Source: Microbacterium sp. A20 (GTDB lineage: Bacteria > Actinomycetota > Actinomycetes > Actinomycetales > Microbacteriaceae). Taken from it: a stretch of DNA of 64,000 bases. The position numbers and the translations under genes are program-made. The notes beneath the pieces were generated by a model that ran no database searches, was not told the DNA's origin, and saw nothing but the letters and a program-made list of their open reading frames with translations. Location: contig NZ_SSDF01000091.1 in the NCBI RefSeq assembly GCF_004794515.1, positions 248,001-312,000 on the forward strand, read 5' to 3'. Below, piece after piece: positions 39,754-46,430 of the stretch. How positions within the stretch are numbered: position 1 is the stretch's first letter; every line of letters begins with the position of its first letter.

Positions 39754-40566
39754 TCAGCGAAGAAGGTGCTGAAGCGTCTCGATGATCAGCTCGACACTCA
39801 CGCGCTCGGGCACCTCCGCGTCGCCTGCTTCGAACTCCGCCAGCTCGACACCCCGGACGGAGTCCTGCGGAAGGGCGGAGAAGATCGCGGCGATCTGGTG
39901 CGGCAGCAATCCGCCCCCGACCCGGTAAGCAGCCGGGATGTACCCCGGCTCGAGCACGTCCCAGTCGACGTGGACCCACACGGGGCGACCGGCGACGAGC
40001 TCCCGCACCCGCTCCGGCGTGCTGTCCGATGGGGCCAGCACCGTCACGCCGGCGCCGGCGAGCAGCTCCCCCTCGGCCGGATCGATATCGCGTCCGCCGA
40101 CCACGACGACCTGCTTCGGGTCGAGTCCTGAGCCGTGCCCGCTGTCCCAGAGTCCGCAGGCGGCCGCGAGGACCATTCCCCCGAGGTAGCCGGACTCCGT
40201 GGTCTCAGGGGTGTTGAAGTCGCCGTGCGCGTCGATCCACAACAGCACTGCGTCGGGGTGACGCTCGGCGACGGTCGGAAGGGTGCCGAGACTCGCCGCG
40301 CACGTGTTGGTGATGAGCAGCGGTGTCGTTCCGGCGCCGAGGGCGCTCTGCAACGCATCGCGCAGACCGGTCAAGGTCTCCTCCGCTTGCGGGAGCGCGA
40401 CGGACCAGTCGTCGACCGTGCTCGCCGTGGGTGTTCCGATCACCTGTGGCTCGAGATCGAGCAATGACGCCACCGACTCGCCGACTCGGCGGGCGCCGAC
40501 GAGGGCCCCGTCGGTGCGGTCGGCGACGCGACCCTGGGAGACGATGAGCGAGTACGTGGATGCCAT
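39754..40566 (-). CDS. Arginase-fold (ureohydrolase superfamily) protein with altered metal site
   Basis: This 270-aa protein has the ureohydrolase core: LWIDAHGDFNTPET (DAHxDxNTP) and HVDWDVLEPGYIP (DxDxxxP), which supply four of the metal ligands. The first conserved block, normally GGDHS, here reads TNTCAASLGT, so the metal-binding His is Cys. The later NxHG block reads GYLGGMVLA, so a second catalytic His is Gly. Arginase, agmatinase and formimidoylglutamase need these residues. It may have a different metal or substrate, or be non-hydrolytic. The ATG at 40566 follows GGAAAG. No arginine or histidine pathway genes are next to it. Confidence 0.85.
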   Translation of the reverse strand: MASTYSLIVSQGRVADRTDGALVGARRVGESVASLLDLEPQVIGTPTASTVDDWSVALPQAEETLTGLRDALQSALGAGTTPLLITNTCAASLGTLPTVAERHPDAVLLWIDAHGDFNTPETTESGYLGGMVLAAACGLWDSGHGSGLDPKQVVVVGGRDIDPAEGELLAGAGVTVLAPSDSTPERVRELVAGRPVWVHVDWDVLEPGYIPAAYRVGGGLLPHQIAAIFSALPQDSVRGVELAEFEAGDAEVPERVSVELIIETLQHLLR

Positions 40567-40656
40567 GGATCCAGCTTTCCATCCGGGTGACGACGGACAA
40601 AACCAGCGACCGATCACACGCGCTCAGTGACCGGCGGACGCGGGGCGTGGGTGTGA

Positions 40657-41403
40657 CTACCGCCTCCGCGGCGTCCAGCCCGAAGGCAGCGGACCGTCTT
40701 GCACCGCACGTTCGCGGTCTCCCTGAGCCGACCAGCCCTGCGCCTGACCGGGCGTATCGAACGCCCCTCGCGCGAGACGGAGTCCCACGTCGTCGTGATG
40801 CATGCGCGGCGCTCCCCCACGACGAACCGATGCCCGGACGCTCCACGCGTCGTCGGCGAATCCGCCGCCGCGGAACACGCGATAGTCGTCGTAGCGGGCG
40901 GGGTCCAGGAGGTCCCAGCACCACTCCCACACGTTGCCGAGCGTGTCGAAGAGACCGTTGAGGTTCGGCAGCTTGCCGCCGATGTCCTGCGGAGAAGACA
41001 CTCCGTCCGCGCTCGTCCACGCGGCGTCGGCGAGGGGCGCGTAGTGGGGGCCGGTCGATCCGGCGCGGCACGCGAACTCCCATTCCGCCTCGGTCGGCAG
41101 CCGGTAGCCGTCGGCCGTGGTGTCCCATGTCACCTCCTCGCCGTCGAACAGGTAGACCCGGTCGAGGCCCTCCCAGTCGGACGCGGCATTGCAGAAATGC
41201 ACAGCCCGCAGCCAGGAAAGATCCGATGCGGGGCGCCGTGGATGTTCGACCGGTATACCGAGGACGTCGGCAAGCTGTTCCTGCGTGACCGGGTAGACGC
41301 CGATCTCGAACGGCTCGAGCTCGACCACACGCTGCTCTTTGCGGCGTGCATCGTTCAGGGCCACGACACCCGCAGGGATGCGAGCGAGTTCGAGCTCGCT
41401 CAC
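40657..41403 (-). CDS. SUMF1/FGE-domain protein without the catalytic cysteines
   Basis: This protein of about 248 aa has the formylglycine-generating-enzyme-type fold: FEIGVYPVTQEQLADVLG, GYRLPTEAEWEFACRAG and LPNLNGLFDTLGNVWEWCWD are standard blocks. In the C-terminal region true FGE has two Cys between the GGSY and the basic AAR; here it reads FRGGGFADDAWSVRASVRRG, with no Cys. It is therefore unlikely to be a sulfatase activator, and no sulfatase gene is nearby. It may be a carbohydrate-binding or structural SUMF1 protein, or another oxidoreductase of the superfamily. I chose GTG 41403; ATG 41484 would overlap the SGNH gene by 53 bases. Confidence 0.8.
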   Translation of the reverse strand: MSELELARIPAGVVALNDARRKEQRVVELEPFEIGVYPVTQEQLADVLGIPVEHPRRPASDLSWLRAVHFCNAASDWEGLDRVYLFDGEEVTWDTTADGYRLPTEAEWEFACRAGSTGPHYAPLADAAWTSADGVSSPQDIGGKLPNLNGLFDTLGNVWEWCWDLLDPARYDDYRVFRGGGFADDAWSVRASVRRGGAPRMHHDDVGLRLARGAFDTPGQAQGWSAQGDRERAVQDGPLPSGWTPRRR

Positions 41404-41431
41404 GCACCCACCCGCAGCGTCTGCGCGAGCG

Positions 41432-42187
41432 TCACGAAGGAACCCGTTCGACCCACGTGGGGTACTTCGCGGTGCGGCCGTCACCGGACGACGTGCGCGT
41501 CACGCGACGCCGCACCCACGGGCCGACGAACTCGCGGTAATACGCCAGGCCGGACGGACCGGTACCCAGACGATCGTTCGGCGCCCACCATGTCTCCGGA
41601 GGCTCGAAGCCCAGTGCGTGGAGCACGCGGGCAGCCACGCGGTGATGCCCCGCGGCGTTCATGTGCAGGCGATCGTCGGCCCAGTACGCGCCTCGGGAGA
41701 GCTCCCGATCCGGCCAGTTGAGGGCTCGGATGACATCGGGGCGCTCTTCGATCCGCCGCATCACGGCCTCCGAGAGCAGATCCCCTCGACGCTGTACGAG
41801 CGATCCCATCGGAAGCTGCCCACTGGGGTTCGCACCGGAGAGGAGGATCATGGTCACCCCCTCTTCGTCGCAACGGCGCAGCACCCGGCTGAACGCATCC
41901 GCAATGTGCTCGACGTCGGTACGAGGGCGCAGCATGTCGTTGCCGCCGCCGTTGAACGACAGGTGTGTGGGGCGCAGAGCGAGCGCGGGCTCGAGCTGCT
42001 GCTCGACGATCGGCCAGGCCAGCTTGCCGCGGATGGCGAGATTCGCGTATTGGATGGGGTGTCCGGCGGCGTCGGCCCAGCCCTGCGCCGCGAGATCGGC
42101 CCACCCGCGCTCCTGCCCGCTCGGGAGCACGTCGCCGACGCCCTCTGTGAACGAGTCGCCGATAGCCACGAAACGCACATCTGCCAT
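41432..42187 (-). CDS. SGNH/GDSL hydrolase (paralogue 2)
   Basis: This 251-aa hydrolase resembles the one at 10479-11306. It has FVAIGDSFTEGVGDVLPSG (nucleophile Ser), YANLAIRGKL, FNGGGNDMLRPRTD and DDRLHMNAAGHHRVAARVL (Asp/His). Both proteins share the shared phrases GDSFTEG-x-GD and YANLA-x-RGKL and a C-terminal FVGPWVRRR or PWVLRRL. No signal peptide. It lies upstream of the SUMF1-domain gene on the same strand. The ATG at 42187 has a leaderless -10 (TAGGCT, gap of 6 bases). Substrate unknown. Confidence 0.88.
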   Translation of the reverse strand: MADVRFVAIGDSFTEGVGDVLPSGQERGWADLAAQGWADAAGHPIQYANLAIRGKLAWPIVEQQLEPALALRPTHLSFNGGGNDMLRPRTDVEHIADAFSRVLRRCDEEGVTMILLSGANPSGQLPMGSLVQRRGDLLSEAVMRRIEERPDVIRALNWPDRELSRGAYWADDRLHMNAAGHHRVAARVLHALGFEPPETWWAPNDRLGTGPSGLAYYREFVGPWVRRRVTRTSSGDGRTAKYPTWVERVPS

Positions 42188-42193
42188 CGTCCC

Positions 42194-42199
42194 AGCCTA
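42194..42199 (-). promoter_or_regulatory. Leaderless -10 element (TAGGCT) for the second SGNH gene
   Basis: On the minus strand TAGGCT is followed by GGGACG and the ATG at 42187. Confidence 0.55.
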
Positions 42200-42222
42200 T
42201 TGCGGCCCGACGACACCGGGCT

Positions 42223-43575
42223 TCAACGATCGTCGAGAGCCTGGCCTCCGCGATCGACGAGGCCCCAGGCGGCGGCGGCCGCGCCGAGGAAGCAGACGCC
42301 GAACACCGCGAACAGCAGAGGCGCTCCCCCGGCGAGAAGCAGGACGGGGACGGACAGCGGCGCCACGATCGAGGCGATCCGACCGATTCCGGCCGCCCAT
42401 CCCGCTCCGGTCGCCCGCAGAGACGTGGGGTAGATCTCCGGCGTCACGGCGTAGAGCGCTCCCCACGCGCCGAGGTTGAAGAAGGACAGCGCCATTCCCG
42501 CTCCGATGATCGCTCCTTCGGTGGAAGCCGTGCCGAAGATCACGGCCGACACGGCAGAGCCGACGAGGAACACTGAGAGGGTCAGACGTCTCCCCCAGAC
42601 CTCGATAAGCCAGGCGGCGACGGCGTATCCGGGGAGCTGAGCGAGCGTGATGATGAGGGTGAAACCGAAGGACTTGACGAGGTCGAAGCCGGCATCCACG
42701 AGGATGCTGGGGATCCAGATGAAGGCACCGTAATAGGCGAAGTTCACTCCGAGCCAGACCAGCCACAGGCATAGCGTCCGCAATCGGAACTCCGGATTCC
42801 ACAGGGTTGCGAGGCGTGCGCGCGCCGTGATCGCGATGGCTCGAGAGGGCGGCTCCTTCCGGATGGCCGGTGCCGAGAGGACTCTCGCATCCGCCTCGAA
42901 CGTCGACACGATGCGGTCCGCTTCTGCGATGCGGCCCCGAGAAGCGAGCCAGCGGGGTGATTCGGGCATCCGCCAACGGATGAACAGTGCGTACACCGCG
43001 GGGATGGCGCCCAGTGCGAAGGCCCATCGCCATCCGGCGTCGGAGGTGGGGATGACGAGGAACCCGATCACCGCCGCGGCAGTCCACCCGAGAGCCCAGA
43101 AGGCCTCCAGTACGACGATCAGACGACCACGGATGCGGGCCGGAGCGAACTCGCTCACATACGTCGAGGCGACAGGGAGCTCGGCGCCGAGGCCCAGACC
43201 GACCAGGAACCGCAGGACGAGAAGCGCAGCGAGTCCGCCCACGAGTGCGCTCGCACCGGTCGCGACGCCGTAGACGAGCAGCGTGAGCGCGAACACCTGT
43301 CGTCGTCCGAAGCGATCTGCGAGGAGCCCGCCGAGGGTGGCGCCGATGGCCATGCCGACGAAACCGATGGAGGCGATCCAGCCGGCATCGCTCTTGCTGA
43401 GGTCCCACTGCTGCGTGAGCGCCGCGAGGATGAACGAGATGAGACCGACATCCATCGCATCCAGCGCCCAACCGAGCCCGGACCCGGTCAGCAGGCGGAG
43501 GTGGCGACGCGTGAACGGGAGCCCGTCCAGGCGTTCAGCGAGCGAGTCGCGGCTCGGCAGGGCGGTGTTGGCCAT
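42223..43575 (-). CDS. MFS transporter, sugar/metabolite:H+ symporter type
   Basis: This permease of about 450 aa has twelve membrane segments and the sugar-porter-type motifs LLADRFGRRQVFAL (loop 2-3), YVSEFAPARIRGRLIVV (loop 4-5), MPESPRWLASRGRIAEAD (loop 6-7) and EVWGRRLTLSVFL (loop 8-9). It probably carries a sugar, polyol or aromatic acid; the substrate is not readable. I use the ATG at 43575, which has GAGGAGC before it and a TACGAT hexamer 7 bases upstream; ATG 43584 would add three residues. Confidence 0.85.
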   Translation of the reverse strand: MANTALPSRDSLAERLDGLPFTRRHLRLLTGSGLGWALDAMDVGLISFILAALTQQWDLSKSDAGWIASIGFVGMAIGATLGGLLADRFGRRQVFALTLLVYGVATGASALVGGLAALLVLRFLVGLGLGAELPVASTYVSEFAPARIRGRLIVVLEAFWALGWTAAAVIGFLVIPTSDAGWRWAFALGAIPAVYALFIRWRMPESPRWLASRGRIAEADRIVSTFEADARVLSAPAIRKEPPSRAIAITARARLATLWNPEFRLRTLCLWLVWLGVNFAYYGAFIWIPSILVDAGFDLVKSFGFTLIITLAQLPGYAVAAWLIEVWGRRLTLSVFLVGSAVSAVIFGTASTEGAIIGAGMALSFFNLGAWGALYAVTPEIYPTSLRATGAGWAAGIGRIASIVAPLSVPVLLLAGGAPLLFAVFGVCFLGAAAAAWGLVDRGGQALDDR

Positions 43576-43582
43576 GCTCCTC

Positions 43583-43588
43583 ATCGTA
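43583..43588 (-). promoter_or_regulatory. Possible leaderless -10 (TACGAT) for the second MFS gene
   Basis: On the minus strand TACGAT is followed by 7 bases (GAGGAGC) and the ATG at 43575. The GAGGAG in the gap makes this case ambiguous. Confidence 0.35.
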
Positions 43589-43624
43589 GAGCCGCGCCAA
43601 GACCGCCCTGCCCCGGATGACGGC

Positions 43625-44659
43625 TCAATCGCGCTCGGCGAGGATCCTGCGCACCCGCGGGATGACCTCGGTGCCGTAGAGCTCGATGCTGCGCATCATC
43701 GACTCATGCGACAGGGTGCCGGTGGCGTACTTCAGGTCGAAGCGTCCGAGCCCGAGAGTGGTGATGGTATCGGCGATCTTCGCCGCGACGCGGTCCGGGG
43801 AGCCGGCGTAGATCGCACCCTCCGGTCCGACGTCGTTCTGGAATCGCGCGCGGCTGTACGCGGGCCATCCGCGCTCACGCCCGATGGTGTTGTTCATGGC
43901 CTCGAAGCCCGAGTAGGCGGCATCCCACGCTTCGGCGTCGGTCTCGGCGATGTGCCCCGGAGAGTGCACGGAGATCGGGTGCGACGTCGTTCCGAAGGAT
44001 GCGACCGAACGGTGATAGAGATCGACGAACGGCTTGAAGCGGTGGGCCGGTCCCCCGATGATCGCCAGCATCAGACCGAGACCGTGGCGGGCGACCCGCA
44101 CGACCGACTCCGGACTGCCGCCGACGCCGACCCAGGTGCGCAATCCGTTCTCGGTCTTCGGGAACACGTTGGCGTTCTCCAGCGAAGCTCGCATGGTGCC
44201 GGACCAGGTGACGGGTCCCTCCTTGAGCAGCTCGACGAAGAGCTCGAGCTTCTGCTCGAACAGGGCGTCGTAGTCGCGCAGATCGTAGCCGAACAGCGGG
44301 AAGGACTCGATGAAGGAGCCGCGTCCGAGCACGACCTCGGCCCGCCCGTTCGAGAGCGCATCGAGCGTCGAGAACCGCTCGAACACGCGCACCGGGTCGT
44401 CGGAGGACAGCACGGTGACCGCTGTGCCGAGTCGGATGTGCTCGGTGCGCGCAGCGATGGCGGCGAGCACCATCTCCGGCGCGGAGACGGCGAACTCCGT
44501 GCGGTGGTGCTCCCCCACCCCGAAGAAGTTCACACCGACCGTGTCGGCGAGCTCCGCCTGCGCCACGATGTTGCGGATCGTCTGCGCCCCGGTGAGGAGC
44601 TCTCCGTCCGCATCCCTCGTGATGTCGCCGAAGGTGTCCAGCCCGAATTCGATGCTCAT
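43625..44659 (-). CDS. LLM-class flavin-dependent oxidoreductase
   Basis: This 344-aa luciferase-like TIM barrel begins EFGLDTFGDITRD. It contains FFGVGEHHRTEFAVSAPEMVLAAIAARTEHIRLGTAVTVLSSDDPVRVFE spread over strands 2-4, as in the group-1 LLM family. LGRGSFIESFPLFGYDL follows. It probably uses FMN or F420 to oxidise a small organic compound. No partner flavin reductase is nearby. A perfect 12-bp palindrome (44673-44684) lies just upstream of its ribosome-binding site, a likely repressor site. Confidence 0.85.
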   Translation of the reverse strand: MSIEFGLDTFGDITRDADGELLTGAQTIRNIVAQAELADTVGVNFFGVGEHHRTEFAVSAPEMVLAAIAARTEHIRLGTAVTVLSSDDPVRVFERFSTLDALSNGRAEVVLGRGSFIESFPLFGYDLRDYDALFEQKLELFVELLKEGPVTWSGTMRASLENANVFPKTENGLRTWVGVGGSPESVVRVARHGLGLMLAIIGGPAHRFKPFVDLYHRSVASFGTTSHPISVHSPGHIAETDAEAWDAAYSGFEAMNNTIGRERGWPAYSRARFQNDVGPEGAIYAGSPDRVAAKIADTITTLGLGRFDLKYATGTLSHESMMRSIELYGTEVIPRVRRILAERD

Positions 44660-44672
44660 GTCATCCCTTCCT

Positions 44673-44684
44673 ATTCACGTGAAT
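44673..44684. promoter_or_regulatory. 12-bp palindrome upstream of the LLM gene
   Basis: ATTCACGTGAAT is a perfect palindrome 14 bases before the start of the LLM oxidoreductase, next to GGAAGGG. Its form is that of a MarR- or TetR-type operator. No such regulator is adjacent. Confidence 0.45.
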
Positions 44685-44713
44685 GAACACGCGAGGGCCG
44701 GACAGCATTCCCG

Positions 44714-46390
44714 TCAGCGCGGCAGCAGCGTCGTACGCAGCGTGTCGAGGCCGACGCCGCCGATGTCGAGGGCCCTCTTGTGGAAGTCCTTAAAGGCGAA
44801 AGAGTCACCTTCGGCAGCCCGCACACCGTCACGGACCTGCTCCCAGATGCGCTGACCCACCTTGTACGACGGCGCCTGACCCGGCCAGCCGAGGTAGCGG
44901 TTCACCTCGAACTGCACGAACTGATCGGACATGTTCACGTTGCGGCGCATGAATTCGAGGGCGTAGTCCGCATCCCAGACGCCGTCTCCGTCGAGCCGCG
45001 GCTTGCCGAGGTGCACACCGATGTCGAGCACGACCCGGGCCGCTCGCATGCGCTGCCCATCGAGCATTCCGAGACGGTCGGCGGGATCGTCGAGGTAGCC
45101 GAGCTGCTCCATGAGACGCTCCGCATAGAGCGCCCATCCCTCGGCATGGCCCGAGGTGCCCGCGAGCAGACGGCGCCAGGAATTGAGCTCGGCGCGGTTG
45201 TAGACCGCCTGCGCGATCTGAAGGTGGTGACCGGGGACGCCCTCATGGAAGACGGTGGTGAGTTCGCGCCAGGTGTCGAACTCCGTGACGCCCTCGGGAA
45301 CGGACCACCACATACGACCGGGACGGGAGAAGTCGTCTGTCGGGCCGGTGTAGTAGATCCCACCCTCCTGCGTGGGGGCGATCATGCACTCCAGGGTGCG
45401 GATCGCCTCGGGGATGTCGAAGTGCGAGGCGCCGAGCTCGGCGACGGCACGATCGCTGGTCTCCTGCATCCACTTCTGGAGCGCATCCGTGCCGACGAGC
45501 TTGCGGGCGGGATCGGCTTCGAGATGAGCCACCGCCTCTTCGACCGAGGCTCCGGGGAGGATCTCGTTCGCGATCGCGGTCTGCTCCTCGACCATGCGTG
45601 CGAGCTCTTCACGGCCCCATTCGTACGTCTCATCGAGATCGATCGTCGCGCCGAGGAATCGGCGGGAGTTGAGCGCGTACAGTTCGCGCCCCACGGCGTC
45701 TACGTCGCCGGCCGCCGGGGCGAGCTCCTCAGCGAGGAAGCGACGCAGCTCGTCGTAGGCGACCCGTGCGGCGGCGGAATTGTCGGCGAGCGTCCGCGCC
45801 AGGGAGGCGGGAAGCTGCCCCTCGTCGGGGTCGGCGTGCGCCACGAACGCAGCGAAGAAGCCGTCATCGGCGGTGTAGCGGTCGATCTGGGTGGCGACCT
45901 CGACCACCTGGCGGCGCGCGGGCGTGACGCCCTCCGCGATGCCGGTGCGGAGCGTCTCGACGTAGCCGCGGAGCGCCCCGGGGACGGCGGCGAGGCGAGT
46001 CGCGATCACGTCCCAGTCCTCGACCGTCGACGTCGGCATCAGGTCGAACGCCGAACGCACATCCTGCGCGGCCGAAGCGATGACGTTGAGATCGCGCAGA
46101 TGCCACTTCGCGTCGTGAAGCTCGAGATCGAGGCGGAGTTCCGCGCTGAGATCGGTCTTGGTGACCTCATCGATCGCGTCGACAGGAGTTAGCGCAGACA
46201 GCTTGTCGAGGGTCGACCGGGTCGCCGCGGCGATCTCCTCATGGCCGGCCGGGCTCAGATCGCCGAAACGATCGTTCACCTCGTCGCGGCCGATGTAGGT
46301 GCCGAGAGTGGGCGCCAGAACCGCGATCTTTTCGACCCATTCATCGGCGACGGCGTCGATGGCGGAGGGGGTGCGGGGAGCTGAAGTCAT
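44714..46390 (-). CDS. DUF885-family metallopeptidase-like protein
   Basis: This 558-aa cytoplasmic protein of the DUF885 family has the zinc motif TTVFHEGVPGHHLQIAQA (HExxxGHH) at about 380, and the conserved GWALYAERLMEQLGY and PGQAPSYKVGQ near the end. Family members are thought to be carboxypeptidase-like dipeptidases. The substrate is unknown. The ATG at 46390 has a leaderless TAGGCT -10, 7 bases upstream. It lies 40 bases downstream of polA on the same strand but has its own promoter. The frame continues upstream as a shadow of polA. Confidence 0.85.
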   Translation of the reverse strand: MTSAPRTPSAIDAVADEWVEKIAVLAPTLGTYIGRDEVNDRFGDLSPAGHEEIAAATRSTLDKLSALTPVDAIDEVTKTDLSAELRLDLELHDAKWHLRDLNVIASAAQDVRSAFDLMPTSTVEDWDVIATRLAAVPGALRGYVETLRTGIAEGVTPARRQVVEVATQIDRYTADDGFFAAFVAHADPDEGQLPASLARTLADNSAAARVAYDELRRFLAEELAPAAGDVDAVGRELYALNSRRFLGATIDLDETYEWGREELARMVEEQTAIANEILPGASVEEAVAHLEADPARKLVGTDALQKWMQETSDRAVAELGASHFDIPEAIRTLECMIAPTQEGGIYYTGPTDDFSRPGRMWWSVPEGVTEFDTWRELTTVFHEGVPGHHLQIAQAVYNRAELNSWRRLLAGTSGHAEGWALYAERLMEQLGYLDDPADRLGMLDGQRMRAARVVLDIGVHLGKPRLDGDGVWDADYALEFMRRNVNMSDQFVQFEVNRYLGWPGQAPSYKVGQRIWEQVRDGVRAAEGDSFAFKDFHKRALDIGGVGLDTLRTTLLPR

Positions 46391-46397
46391 AACTGCC

Positions 46398-46403
46398 AGC
46401 CTA
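46398..46403 (-). promoter_or_regulatory. Leaderless -10 element (TAGGCT) for the DUF885 gene
   Basis: On the minus strand TAGGCT is followed by 7 bases (GGCAGTT) and the ATG at 46390. Confidence 0.55.
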
Positions 46404-46430
46404 ATCCCCGGGCCCCTTCCCCGCCGGAGG

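Noticed and set aside
40657..41403. Formylglycine-generating sulfatase activator
   Set aside because: The catalytic cysteines are missing and no sulfatase is present.
44780..46192. A 470-codon plus-strand open frame opposite the DUF885 gene
   Set aside because: Shadow frame; DUF885 has the zinc motif and a promoter on the minus strand.
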